Assembly (NCBI RefSeq): GCF_900446215.1
Contig: NZ_UAQZ01000012.1
Span: 124,001-188,000, forward strand
DNA from: Burkholderia cenocepacia
GTDB lineage: Bacteria > Pseudomonadota > Gammaproteobacteria > Burkholderiales > Burkholderiaceae
Direction: 5' to 3'
DNA: 64,000 nt
Every line of letters begins with the position of its first letter. Positions within the stretch are counted from its first letter, which is position 1. Position numbers and translations under genes: made by a program. Below, piece by piece: positions 54,604-63,598 of the stretch. The notes below the pieces were generated by a model. The model was not told the origin of the DNA and searched no databases. It was given only the letters and a program-made list of their open reading frames with translations.

Positions 54604-54882
54604 ATGAACAAACAGGAACTGATCGACGCCGTCGCCGCCCAAACGGGCGCCAGCAAGGCTCAAACCGGCGAAACGCTGGACACGCTGCTCGAAGTCATCA
54701 AGAAGGCCGTGTCGAAGGGTGATGCGGTTCAGCTGATCGGCTTCGGCAGCTTCGGTTCGGGCAAGCGCGCAGCACGTACGGGCCGCAACCCGAAGACGGG
54801 CGAAACCATCAAGATCCCGGCAGCCAAGACGGTCAAGTTCACGGCTGGCAAGGCGTTCAAGGACGCCGTCAACAAGCGTTAA
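54604..54882 (+). CDS. hupB: Nucleoid protein HU (beta type)
   Basis: Histone-like DNA-bending protein, 92 residues ([18 protein letters not shown]). The signature [22 protein letters not shown] with the intercalating Pro in RNPKTGE is exact for the family, followed by [18 protein letters not shown]. Ribosome-binding site AAAGGAA. Monocistronic, with a promoter -10 at 54547 and a terminator at 54905. Near an origin it also supports DnaA-dependent opening. IHF is excluded by the arm sequence; a second HU copy may exist elsewhere. Confidence 0.96.
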   Translation: MNKQELIDAVAAQTGASKAQTGETLDTLLEVIKKAVSKGDAVQLIGFGSFGSGKRAARTGRNPKTGETIKIPAAKTVKFTAGKAFKDAVNKR

Positions 54883-54903
54883 ACCCGCGCCTGTTCCAGG
54901 AAA

Positions 54904-54928
54904 AACCCGCCTCTCGGCGGGTTTTTTG
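54904..54928 (+). terminator. Intrinsic terminator of the HU gene
   Basis: Perfect stem ACCCGCC-TCTC-GGCGGGT (54905-54922) followed by TTTTTT, 22 bases after the stop. Confidence 0.92.
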
Positions 54929-55011
54929 TTGGGCGCGCGCGGCATTTTCGCCACAGTTCGCGCCGCTCTTGCAAAAGTTAACGGTTACTTTTACAAGCCG
55001 TTACCAGCCGA

Positions 55012-56325
55012 TCATGCGTGCACGATCTGCGTGTCGCCGTGGTCGTCGTCGTCGTGCGAATCGACATCCCACGCCGGGAACGGATCGTCGAACGCCGCCC
55101 ATCCCGCCGCGCCGAGCGCGAACTCCGCATCGGTCAGCAGGCACGCATCGAGTTTCGCGCGCCACGCGTCGGCGTCGAGCGCGATGCCGATCAGCACGAG
55201 TTCCTGCCGGCGATCGCCGACCGTGCGATCGTCGAGATCGCCCAGCCATTCCGTGCGGATTTCGGCGAGCAACTCGTCGTCGTCCGGCCATTCCGCGCGA
55301 TCCTGCGCCGCCCACCACAAGCCTGCCGGGCCATGCCGGCACACGCCGCCCGCCTGCGATAGCGAGCCCGCGATGTCGTTGCGCGTCGCGAGCCAGAAGA
55401 AACCCTTGCTGCGCAGCACGCCCGGCCACTCCTGATGCAGCAGCGCCCAGAGTCGTGCCGGGTGAAACGGCCGGCGCGCGCGGTAAACAAAATTGCCGAT
55501 TCCGAATTCGTCGGCTTCGCCGTGCACGTGCGCATGATGGTCGTCATGGCAGTCGGGGTCGTCGCAATGCGTGTGATCGTGATCGAGCGACGCGAGCCAG
55601 CCCGGCGCGTTCGCGGCTTCGTCGAAATCGAAGCGGCCGGTGTTCAGCACTTCGTCGAGCGGCACGTTGCCGAACGTCGACACGACCTGGTGCGCGCGCG
55701 GATTGAGGCGCGCGAGGATGTGCTGCAGGCGCGCGAGATCGTCCGCGCCGACGAGGTCGGCCTTGTTGATCACCAGCACGTCGCAGAATTCGATCTGCTC
55801 GATCAGCAGCTCGACGAGCGTGCGGTCGTCGTCTTCCGACGCGGCGATGCCGCGCGTCGCGAGCGCGTCGTCGGAGCCGTAGTCGCGCAGGAAGTTGTAC
55901 GCGTCGACCACGGTGACGAGCGTGTCGAGCCGCGCGATGGACGACAGCGACGCGCCGTCGTCGTCGACGAACGTGAAGGTTTCGGCGATCGGCATCGGCT
56001 CCGCGATACCGGTCGATTCGATCATGATCGCGTCGAAGCGGCCTTCGGATGCAAGGTTGCGGATCTCGACGAGCAGATCGTCGCGCAGCGTGCAGCAGAT
56101 GCAGCCGTTCGACATTTCGACGAGGCGTTCCTCGACGTGCGACAGCGCCTGCGCATCGCGCACGAGCGACGCGTCGATGTTGACCGCCGCGAGATCGTTG
56201 ACGATCACCGCGACTTTCAGGCCCGCGCGGTTCGCGAGGACGTGGTTGAGCAGCGTGGTCTTGCCGGCGCCGAGGAAACCGGACAGCACGGTGACGGGCA
56301 ACGGCTGTTTCATTGCCGGATTCAT
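55012..56325 (-). CDS. CobW/COG0523 GTPase, probable metallochaperone
   Basis: G3E-family GTPase, 437 residues from the ATG at 56325; an ATG 12 bases further in ([12 protein letters not shown]) is equally possible. Walker [10 protein letters not shown] (16-24), the metal-binding CxCC in NGCICCTL (Cys75, 77, 78), ESTGIAEP and base-specificity motif NKAD. A His/Asp-rich loop ([20 protein letters not shown], about 249-268) precedes the CobW C-terminal domain, and the tail is again Asp/His rich. Such features point to zinc delivery (ZigA/YeiR types) more than cobalt insertion into B12. No Zur site was recognised. Confidence 0.87.
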   Translation of the reverse strand: MNPAMKQPLPVTVLSGFLGAGKTTLLNHVLANRAGLKVAVIVNDLAAVNIDASLVRDAQALSHVEERLVEMSNGCICCTLRDDLLVEIRNLASEGRFDAIMIESTGIAEPMPIAETFTFVDDDGASLSSIARLDTLVTVVDAYNFLRDYGSDDALATRGIAASEDDDRTLVELLIEQIEFCDVLVINKADLVGADDLARLQHILARLNPRAHQVVSTFGNVPLDEVLNTGRFDFDEAANAPGWLASLDHDHTHCDDPDCHDDHHAHVHGEADEFGIGNFVYRARRPFHPARLWALLHQEWPGVLRSKGFFWLATRNDIAGSLSQAGGVCRHGPAGLWWAAQDRAEWPDDDELLAEIRTEWLGDLDDRTVGDRRQELVLIGIALDADAWRAKLDACLLTDAEFALGAAGWAAFDDPFPAWDVDSHDDDDHGDTQIVHA

Positions 56326-56478
56326 GATGATATGCACCAACGGAAAAGATGAAAAAGCGGCCGCGGCGCCCTGCCGGGGCGCGATCGGCCCGCGCACGGG
56401 CCAAACGGCGGCGTCAGCCCGCATTGTGCATCAAACGCGCGCGGCCGGCCCGGCGCCGGCCGGTGACGCGGCGCAGAA

Positions 56479-56973
56479 TCACTGCGCGGCTTGAGCGGCT
56501 TGAGCGGCTTGAGCGGCTTGAGTGGTCTGCGCGGGCGGCAGCAGCTTCCATTGCGTCAGGATGCCGGCGATCTGCCGCGCGTACTTGTCGCGCAGCGATG
56601 GCGTTTCCGAATGATAGGCGCCGACTGCCTGCCACGTGTTGCCGTAGCGATTCATCTTCTGCTTGAGATGCCACGCGGCGATGTACACGTTCTTGCACGG
56701 CTCCATCAGCGTGTCGCGGCCGATCCCGTAGCGCGACAGCGTCGGCAGGTGGATCGAATTGATCTGCATCAGGCCGTAGTCGACCGAGCCGTTGGTGTTC
56801 TTGTTCAGCGCGCCGGGCCGGTTGCGCGACTCCTGCCACGCGATCGCGCGCAGGATCAGCGGATTGACCTGCTGATATTTGGCCGCTTCGTCGAAACAAT
56901 CGGCGCGTGCGTTGCCGCTGGCGAACCACGCGCCGGCGGCGATCAACGCGATCGAAGCGAACCGTCTGTTCAT
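56479..56973 (-). CDS. Lytic transglycosylase (IagB/VirB1-like), exported
   Basis: Cleaves peptidoglycan, often to let a trans-envelope machine through. 164 residues. Signal peptide to ARA-D (about residue 24); mature domain with catalytic Glu48 in AIAWQESRNRPG, then SVDYGLMQINSIHLP and a Cys pair (26 and 93) for a disulfide. The C-terminus ends in repeats of Ala-Ala-Gln encoded by a 9-bp tandem repeat. It lies 370 bases from the divergent gsp cluster and may serve assembly of the secretin. Confidence 0.88.
   Translation of the reverse strand: MNRRFASIALIAAGAWFASGNARADCFDEAAKYQQVNPLILRAIAWQESRNRPGALNKNTNGSVDYGLMQINSIHLPTLSRYGIGRDTLMEPCKNVYIAAWHLKQKMNRYGNTWQAVGAYHSETPSLRDKYARQIAGILTQWKLLPPAQTTQAAQAAQAAQAAQ
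56487..56522. repeat. 9-bp tandem repeat (four units) at the 3' end of the transglycosylase gene
   Basis: Four identical units CGGCTTGAG, each encoding Ala-Ala-Gln on the minus strand. Copy changes would keep the reading frame and only alter tail length. Confidence 0.9.
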
Positions 56974-57341
56974 CGTGCGGAAACGAAAAGGAATTGCGCG
57001 AAGCTCGGGAAAACCCGTGCCTGTTATTAGTGCGACGAGAAACGCGCCGCCCGTATCATACCGGCAGACCGTCAGATTGCGACAGGCAGGAATACGGCAG
57101 CCCGGTTATACCGCATTTCCGTGTCGGTTCATCGCGAAAACAAGGGAGAGGGCCGGCATGCGGAGGGCGACGCGGATCCTTACATATTGCATACGGTTCG
57201 CCGGACGCATGTCGTATGTGAGACAGTCCTCGGATCAATGTGATATTTCGGACATGAAAAACTGCTAATGTCGCCTCTTTCGGACTTGGATCCCAGCACT
57301 ACCGCCGGAAGTGGCCTGAGCCGGCATCGACCCATTCATCC
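56974..57341. other. Intergenic region between the transglycosylase and gspD
   Basis: 368 bases, the divergent promoter region for the transglycosylase and the gsp operon. An AT-richer stretch lies at 57178-57270. No clear -35/-10 pair, operator or hairpin could be supported. Confidence 0.4.
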
Positions 57342-59675
57342 ATGACAAGAAATCGCTTCGTTATGCGGCGTGTTGCCACGACCCTGCTCGTGGCCGGCAT
57401 CATCGTCTCGCAGGCCGCCTACGCTCAGGTCACGCTCAATTTCGTGAATGCGGATATCGACCAGGTCGCGAAAGCGATCGGCGCCGCGACCGGCAAGACC
57501 ATCATCGTCGACCCCCGCGTGAAGGGGCAGCTCAATCTCGTGGCCGAACGGCCGGTGCCGGAAGACCAGGCGTTGAAGACGCTGCAGTCGGCGCTGCGCA
57601 TGCAGGGCTTCGCGCTCGTGCAGGATCACGGCGTGCTGAAGGTCGTGCCGGAAGCCGACGCGAAGCTGCAGGGCGTGCCGACCTACGTCGGCAATGCGCC
57701 GCAGGCGCGTGGCGACCAGGTGATCACGCAGGTGTTCGAGCTGCACAACGAATCGGCGAACAACCTGCTGCCCGTGCTGCGGCCGCTGATCTCGCCGAAC
57801 AACACGGTGACGGCCTACCCGGCGAACAACACGATCGTCGTGACCGACTATGCGGACAACGTGCGCCGCATCGCGCAGATCATCTCGGGCATCGACAGCG
57901 CCGCGGGCGCGCAGGTGCAGGTCGTGACGCTGCGCAACGCGAACGCGATCGACCTCGCCGCGCAGATGCAGAAGATGCTCGACCCGGGTGCGATCGGCAA
58001 CAGCGACGCGACGCTGAAGGTGTCGGTCACGGCCGACCCGCGCACCAATTCGCTGCTGCTGCGCGCATCGAACGGGTCGCGCCTCGCGGCCGCGAAACGT
58101 CTCGCGCTGCAGCTCGACGCGCCGAGCGCGGTGCCCGGCAACATGCACGTCGTGCCGCTGCGCAACGCCGATGCGGTGAAGCTCGCGAAGACGCTGCGCG
58201 GGATGCTCGGCAAGGGCGGCAACGACAGCGGCTCGTCGGCGTCGTCCAACGATGCGAACAGCTTCAACCAGAACGGCGGTTCGTCGGCGAGCGGCAACTT
58301 CTCGACCGGCACGTCGGGCACCCCGCCGCTGCCGTCGGGCGGCCTGGGCGGCTCGTCGTCGTCGTCCTACGGCAGCGGTTCTTCGTCCAGCGGCGGAATC
58401 GGCAGCGGCGGCCTGCTCGGCGGCGACAAGGACAAGAGCGGTGACGACAACCAGCCAGGCGGGATGATCCAGGCCGACTCGGCCACCAACTCGCTGATCA
58501 TCACCGCGTCCGATCCGGTTTACCGGAACCTGCGCTCGGTGATCGACCAGCTCGACGCGCGGCGCGCGCAGGTCTATATCGAAGCGCTGATCGTCGAGCT
58601 GAACTCGACGACGCAGGGGCAACTCGGTATCCAGTGGCAGGTCGCGAGCGGCCAGTTCCTCGGCGGCACGAACCTGGCCGCGGCGGCCGGCAACGTCGCG
58701 GGCAACAGCATCATCAACCTCACGACCGGCACCGCGGGCAGTACCGGCGCCGGCCTCGCGGCCAACCTTTCGGGGCTGAACCAGGGGCTCAACATCGGCT
58801 GGCTGCACAACATGTTCGGCGTGCAGGGCCTCGGCGCGCTGCTGCAGTATTTCTCGGGCGTGAGCGACGCGAACGTGCTGTCGACGCCGAACCTGATCAC
58901 GCTCGACAACGAGGAAGCGAAGATCGTCGTCGGCCAGAACGTGCCGATCGCGACCGGTTCGTACTCGAACCTGACGAGCGGCACCACGAGCAATGCGTTC
59001 AACACGTACGATCGTCGCGACGTCGGCCTGACGCTGCACGTGAAGCCGCAGATCACCGACGGCGGGATCCTGAAGCTGCAGCTCTACACCGAGGATTCGG
59101 CGGTCGTCAGCGGCACCACCAGCGCGCAGACCGGCCCGACCTTCACGAAGCGCTCGATCCAGTCGACGATCCTGGCCGACAACGGCGAGATCATCGTGCT
59201 CGGCGGCCTGATGCAGGACAACTACGCGGTGTCGAACAGCAAGGTGCCGCTGCTCGGCGACATCCCGTGGATCGGCCAGCTGTTCCGTTCGGAATCGAAG
59301 CAGCGGCAGAAGACGAACCTGATGGTGTTCCTGCGCCCGGTGATCATTTCCGATCGCAGCACCGCGCAGGAAGTCACGGCCAACCGCTACGACTACATCC
59401 AGGGTGTGACGGGCGCGTACAAGTCGGACAACAACGTGATCCGCGACAAGGACGATCCGGTCGTCCCGCCGATGCCGATCGGTCCGAGCCAGGGCGGCAC
59501 GCCGGCCGGCAACCTGTTCGATCTCGACAAGATGCGTCGCCAGCAGTTGCAGCGCCAGGTCGCGCCGGTGCCGGCCCAGCCGTTGCCGGAAGCCACGCCC
59601 GCGCAGCCGCAGGGCGTGCCGCAGCAGGCGGTGCCGGCCCAGCCGCTGACCACCGCACCGGGAGCCTCGCAGTGA
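57342..59675 (+). CDS. gspD: Type II secretion secretin GspD
   Basis: Outer-membrane channel of the general secretory pathway. 777 residues with a signal peptide to AYA-Q (about residue 28). The N0 domain begins VTLNFVNADIDQVAKAIG, then repeated N1-N3 domains (TVTAYPANNTIVVTD, VTADPRTNSLLLRAS, ADSATNSLIITAS). N3 contains a 70-residue Ser/Gly-rich insertion. The secretin core has VLSTPNLITLDNEEAKIVVGQNVP and the closing block IVLGGLMQDN. The C-terminus is Pro/Gln rich. Overlaps gspE by four bases. Confidence 0.97.
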   Translation: MTRNRFVMRRVATTLLVAGIIVSQAAYAQVTLNFVNADIDQVAKAIGAATGKTIIVDPRVKGQLNLVAERPVPEDQALKTLQSALRMQGFALVQDHGVLKVVPEADAKLQGVPTYVGNAPQARGDQVITQVFELHNESANNLLPVLRPLISPNNTVTAYPANNTIVVTDYADNVRRIAQIISGIDSAAGAQVQVVTLRNANAIDLAAQMQKMLDPGAIGNSDATLKVSVTADPRTNSLLLRASNGSRLAAAKRLALQLDAPSAVPGNMHVVPLRNADAVKLAKTLRGMLGKGGNDSGSSASSNDANSFNQNGGSSASGNFSTGTSGTPPLPSGGLGGSSSSSYGSGSSSSGGIGSGGLLGGDKDKSGDDNQPGGMIQADSATNSLIITASDPVYRNLRSVIDQLDARRAQVYIEALIVELNSTTQGQLGIQWQVASGQFLGGTNLAAAAGNVAGNSIINLTTGTAGSTGAGLAANLSGLNQGLNIGWLHNMFGVQGLGALLQYFSGVSDANVLSTPNLITLDNEEAKIVVGQNVPIATGSYSNLTSGTTSNAFNTYDRRDVGLTLHVKPQITDGGILKLQLYTEDSAVVSGTTSAQTGPTFTKRSIQSTILADNGEIIVLGGLMQDNYAVSNSKVPLLGDIPWIGQLFRSESKQRQKTNLMVFLRPVIISDRSTAQEVTANRYDYIQGVTGAYKSDNNVIRDKDDPVVPPMPIGPSQGGTPAGNLFDLDKMRRQQLQRQVAPVPAQPLPEATPAQPQGVPQQAVPAQPLTTAPGASQ

Positions 59676-61171
59676 GCGACGTGCTCGCGTCTTCCGCCCA
59701 CGACGGCGCGCCGGGCGAACGCCAGCCGCCATCGCCGCTCGCCGCGCGCCTGCTGCCGTACGGCTTCGCGAAGAGCGGCCAGGTGCTGATCGCGCATCAG
59801 CTCGACGACACGCTCGAGGTGTGGATCAGCGAACGCACGAGCGACGCCGCGCTCGCGGAAATCGCCCGCAACTTCGGCTCGATCGCCGTGCATCGCGTGC
59901 CGGCCGACGAGCTCGCGCAGGCGATCAACCAGGCGTACGCGCGCCAGGACGGCAGCGCCGCGCAGGTGGTCGGCGAGGTCGAAGGCGAAGTCGACCTGTC
60001 GCGGCTGATGCAGGACATTCCCGAAGTCGAGGATCTGCTCGAATCGGAAGACGACGCGCCGATCATCCGGATGATCAACGCGCTGCTCACGCAAGCGGCG
60101 CGCGAACAGGCGTCGGACATTCACATCGAGCCGTTCGAAAATGCGTCGGTCGTGCGCTTTCGCGTCGACGGCACGCTGCGCGACGTCGTGCGCCCGAAGA
60201 AGGCGCTGCACGGCGCGCTGATCTCGCGGATCAAGATCATGGCGCAGCTCGACATCGCGGAGAAGCGCCTGCCGCAGGACGGCCGCATCACGCTGCGCGT
60301 CGGCGGCCGGCCGGTCGACGTGCGCGTGTCGACGCTGCCGACCGGGCACGGCGAGCGCGCGGTGCTGCGTCTGCTGGAAAAGGATGCGCAGCGCCTGAAC
60401 CTCGAAGCGCTCGGGATGGGCCGCGACACGCTCGTCCAGTTCGACAAGCTAATCGGCCGCCCGCACGGCATCGTGCTCGTCACCGGCCCGACCGGTTCGG
60501 GCAAGACGACCACGCTGTACGCGTCGATGTCGCGGCTCGAAACCGCGACGACCAACATCATGACCGTCGAGGACCCGATCGAATACGACCTGTCCGGCAT
60601 CGGCCAGACGCAGGTGAACGAGCGAATCGGGATGACCTTTGCCCGCGCGCTGCGCTCGATCCTGCGCCAGGACCCGGACGTGATCATGATCGGCGAAATC
60701 CGCGACCTCGAAACCGCGCAGATCGCGGTGCAGGCGTCGCTGACGGGCCACCTCGTGCTCGCGACGCTACACACGAACGACGCGGCGTCCGCCGTCACGC
60801 GCCTGACCGACATGGGCGTCGAGCCGTACCTGCTCGCGTCGTCGCTGCTGGGCGTGCTCGCGCAGCGCCTGGTGCGCCAGCTCTGCCCGGTCTGCAAGGA
60901 AGAGCGCCACGAGGACGGCCGGACCGTGTGGCATCCGGTCGGCTGCGCGAAGTGCGGACATTCCGGTTATGCGGGCCGGCGCGGTGTGTACGAACTGCTG
61001 GTGATCGACGATTCGATCCGCTCGCTGATTCACCGCAACGCGGCCGATGCTGAAATTCTCGCCGCCGGCCGCGCGGAAGGCATGCGCACGCTGCGCGACG
61101 ACGCCGAGCGCTGGCTTGCGTCCGGCGCGACGTCGCTCGAGGAAGTGCTGCGCGTGACGGGAGGCGCATAG
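59672..61171 (+). CDS. gspE: Type II secretion ATPase GspE
   Basis: Cytoplasmic hexameric ATPase powering pseudopilus assembly. 499 residues from the GTG at 59672, which overlaps the gspD stop (GTGA). N1E domain, then ASDIHIEPFE (Asp box), Walker A GPTGSGKTT at 272-280, Walker B VIMIGEIRD, and the tetracysteine zinc module CPVC...CAKC (405, 408, 425, 428). The GTG start is supported by coupling and by the family N-terminus. Confidence 0.96.
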   Translation: MSDVLASSAHDGAPGERQPPSPLAARLLPYGFAKSGQVLIAHQLDDTLEVWISERTSDAALAEIARNFGSIAVHRVPADELAQAINQAYARQDGSAAQVVGEVEGEVDLSRLMQDIPEVEDLLESEDDAPIIRMINALLTQAAREQASDIHIEPFENASVVRFRVDGTLRDVVRPKKALHGALISRIKIMAQLDIAEKRLPQDGRITLRVGGRPVDVRVSTLPTGHGERAVLRLLEKDAQRLNLEALGMGRDTLVQFDKLIGRPHGIVLVTGPTGSGKTTTLYASMSRLETATTNIMTVEDPIEYDLSGIGQTQVNERIGMTFARALRSILRQDPDVIMIGEIRDLETAQIAVQASLTGHLVLATLHTNDAASAVTRLTDMGVEPYLLASSLLGVLAQRLVRQLCPVCKEERHEDGRTVWHPVGCAKCGHSGYAGRRGVYELLVIDDSIRSLIHRNAADAEILAAGRAEGMRTLRDDAERWLASGATSLEEVLRVTGGA

Positions 61172-61175
61172 CGCG

Positions 61176-62393
61176 ATGCCGGCATTCCGTTTCGAAGCAA
61201 TCGATGCGGCGGGACGCGCGCAGAAAGGCGTGATCGATGCCGACAGTGCGCGCGCCGCACGCGGCCAGCTGCGCACGCAGGGGCTCACGCCGCTCGTCGT
61301 CGAGCCGGCCGCGAGCGCGACGCGCGGCGCGCGGTCGCAGCGGCTCGCGTTCGGCCGCAAGCTGTCGCAGCGCGAACAGGCGATCCTCACGCGCCAGCTC
61401 GCGAGCCTGCTGATCGCCGGGCTGCCGCTCGACGAGGCGCTCGGCGTGCTGACCGAGCAGGCCGAGCGCGACTACATCCGCGAACTGATGGCCGCGATCC
61501 GCGCGGAAGTGCTCGGCGGCCATTCGCTCGCGAATGCGCTCGGCCAGCATCCGCGCGATTTTCCGGAGATCTACCGCGCACTCGTTGCTGCGGGCGAGCA
61601 CACCGGCAAGCTCGGCATCGTGCTGTCGCGCTTGGCCGACTACATCGAGCAGAGCAATGCGCTCAAGCAGAAGATCCTGCTGGCGTTCACGTATCCGGGC
61701 ATCGTCACGCTGATCGCATTCGGCATCGTCACGTTCCTGCTGAGCTACGTCGTACCGCAGGTCGTCAACGTGTTCGCGAGCACGAAGCAGCAACTGCCGA
61801 TCCTCACGGTCGTGATGATGGCGCTGTCGGAATTCGTGCGGCACTGGTGGTGGGCGATCCTGATCGCGGTCGTGGTGGTCGTGTGGTTCGTGAAGGCGAC
61901 GCTGTCGCGCGCCGGGCCCCGGCTTGCGTTCGATCGCTGGGTGCTGACCGCGCCGCTCGCGGGCAAGCTCGTGCGCGGCTACAACACGGTGCGCTTCGCG
62001 AGCACGCTCGGCATCCTCACCGCGGCCGGCGTGCCGATCCTGCGCGCGTTGCAGGCGGCCGGCGAGACGCTGTCGAACCGCGCGATGCGCGCGAACATCG
62101 ACGATGCGATCGTGCGCGTGCGCGAAGGCTCCGCGCTGTCGCGCGCGCTGAACAACGTGAAGACGTTTCCGCCGGTGCTGGTGCACTTGATCCGGTCGGG
62201 CGAAGCGACGGGCGACGTGACGACGATGCTGGACCGCGCGGCCGAAGGCGAAGCGCGCGAGCTGGAGCGCCGCACGATGTTCCTGACGAGCCTGCTGGAG
62301 CCGCTGCTGATCCTCGCGATGGGCGGCATCGTGCTGGTGATCGTGCTGGCCGTGATGCTGCCGATCATCGAGCTGAACAACATGGTGCAGTGA
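61176..62393 (+). CDS. gspF: Type II secretion inner-membrane platform protein GspF
   Basis: 405 residues with two cytoplasmic helical domains and three membrane helices (LAFTYPGIVTLIAFGIVTFLLSYVVP, WWAILIAVVVVVWFV, LILAMGGIVLVIVLAVMLP). Signatures ALVAAGEHTGKLGIVLSRLADY and HLIRSGEATGDVTTMLDRAA mark the duplicated GspF domain. Four bases after gspE. Confidence 0.96.
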   Translation: MPAFRFEAIDAAGRAQKGVIDADSARAARGQLRTQGLTPLVVEPAASATRGARSQRLAFGRKLSQREQAILTRQLASLLIAGLPLDEALGVLTEQAERDYIRELMAAIRAEVLGGHSLANALGQHPRDFPEIYRALVAAGEHTGKLGIVLSRLADYIEQSNALKQKILLAFTYPGIVTLIAFGIVTFLLSYVVPQVVNVFASTKQQLPILTVVMMALSEFVRHWWWAILIAVVVVVWFVKATLSRAGPRLAFDRWVLTAPLAGKLVRGYNTVRFASTLGILTAAGVPILRALQAAGETLSNRAMRANIDDAIVRVREGSALSRALNNVKTFPPVLVHLIRSGEATGDVTTMLDRAAEGEARELERRTMFLTSLLEPLLILAMGGIVLVIVLAVMLPIIELNNMVQ

Positions 62394-62398
62394 CGCTG

Positions 62399-62417
62399 CG
62401 GCCCGTTTGCCGGGCCG
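62399..62417. terminator. Hairpin between convergent gspF and gspC
   Basis: Perfect 7-bp stem CGGCCCG/CGGGCCG with a five-base loop, between the two stops. No T-run follows on either strand. Confidence 0.45.
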
Positions 62418-62424
62418 CCATCGT

Positions 62425-62835
62425 TCAGCGCATGTAGATCGCGGGGGACGGCGTGTTCGCCGGGAGCTGGATTTCGGCGCGGGCGCCGTTGCGGTCGATG
62501 ATGATCGAGCGCGGGCGGACTTCGGCGAGCTTCGCGCCGGACGTGACGTCCGCGCCGAGCGACACGGCGCGCGGCGGTTCGCCGCCGACGCCGACGATCG
62601 CGGCGCCGCCGTGGTCGAGCGCGAGAATGCCGAACAGGTGGATGTCCTGGACGGGACTCTTGTCGAGCTGGCCGCCGAAGAGCGCCGCGGCGTCCTCGGT
62701 GCGGATCGGCAGCCGCGCGGCGGCGGCGGGCAGCGGCGCTTCGCGGGCCGACAGCGTGACGACCCAGTAGGTGGCCGTCGCGCACAAACCCGCGAAGAGG
62801 GCGAGGGAAAGGATCCGGATCGAGAGCGCGTTCAT
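62425..62835 (-). CDS. gspC: Short GspC-like type II secretion protein, inverted within the gsp cluster
   Basis: 136 residues: a short cytoplasmic start, one membrane helix (about 7-27) and a periplasmic homology-region domain with the GspC-type phrase DIHLFGILALDHGGAAIVGVGG and PRSIIIDRNGARAEIQLP. The homology region of GspC contacts the N0 domain of GspD and helps recruit substrates. It ends where a PDZ or coiled-coil would follow in the long form. Transcribed opposite to gspD-E-F and gspG. Confidence 0.75.
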   Translation of the reverse strand: MNALSIRILSLALFAGLCATATYWVVTLSAREAPLPAAAARLPIRTEDAAALFGGQLDKSPVQDIHLFGILALDHGGAAIVGVGGEPPRAVSLGADVTSGAKLAEVRPRSIIIDRNGARAEIQLPANTPSPAIYMR

Positions 62836-63010
62836 GCGCGCTATTGTACGGATGTATGTGAAATTTGCGTTGAGTGAAAGCCCTCGGCGATGCGCGCCTT
62901 ACAATGCGTGCTCCGCGCCCGCCGGTCCGGAAGGTTGCCGTCAGGCAATCGTCCGGTGCGCCGGGTGCGTCACTCAATCGACGACATTTTTTGGAAAGAG
63001 GTAGTCAGTC

Positions 63011-63463
63011 ATGCAAACGTGGATCACTCGCCGCAACGCGGCCGTGCGTCGTCAGCGCGGTTTCACGCTGATCGAGATCATGGTGGTGGTCGCGATCCTC
63101 GGGATCCTGGCGGCGCTGATCGTGCCGAAGATCATGAGCCGCCCGGACGAGGCGCGCCGCATCGCCGCGAAGCAGGACATCGGCACGATCATGCAGGCGC
63201 TCAAGCTGTATCGTCTCGACAACGGCCGCTATCCGACCCAGGAGCAGGGCCTGAACGCGCTGATCCAGAAGCCGACCAACGATCCGATCCCGAACAACTG
63301 GAAGGACGGCGGCTATCTCGAGCGCCTGCCGAACGATCCGTGGGGCAACGGGTACAAGTACCTGAACCCGGGCGTGCACGGCGAGATCGACGTGTTCAGC
63401 TACGGCGCCGACGGCAAGGAAGGCGGCGAAAGCAACGACTCCGACATCGGCTCGTGGCAATAA
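63011..63463 (+). CDS. gspG: Type II secretion major pseudopilin GspG
   Basis: 150 residues. Prepilin peptidase site RG-FTLIE (cut after Gly17, Glu22 at position +5), hydrophobic helix [20 protein letters not shown], and the GspG signature [27 protein letters not shown]. The conserved C-terminal acidic region ([18 protein letters not shown]) holds the calcium ligands of the family. Ahead of gspH. Confidence 0.97.
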   Translation: MQTWITRRNAAVRRQRGFTLIEIMVVVAILGILAALIVPKIMSRPDEARRIAAKQDIGTIMQALKLYRLDNGRYPTQEQGLNALIQKPTNDPIPNNWKDGGYLERLPNDPWGNGYKYLNPGVHGEIDVFSYGADGKEGGESNDSDIGSWQ

Positions 63464-63598
63464 GCCGGCGCTGATCGCCCCGACGCTTCATTCCCGTTCT
63501 TCATGCTCGCCATTCGCACGACCTCCCGCTGCGGCCGCGATTGCCGTGTGCGTCGCGGTGCGGTGCCGTCCGCACCGGCAGGTGCCGATGGCGGCTCG

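Noticed and set aside
56326-56480. Zur-box upstream of the CobW/COG0523 gene
   Set aside because: The AT-rich words near the start do not form the symmetric Zur consensus, so zinc control was not claimed.
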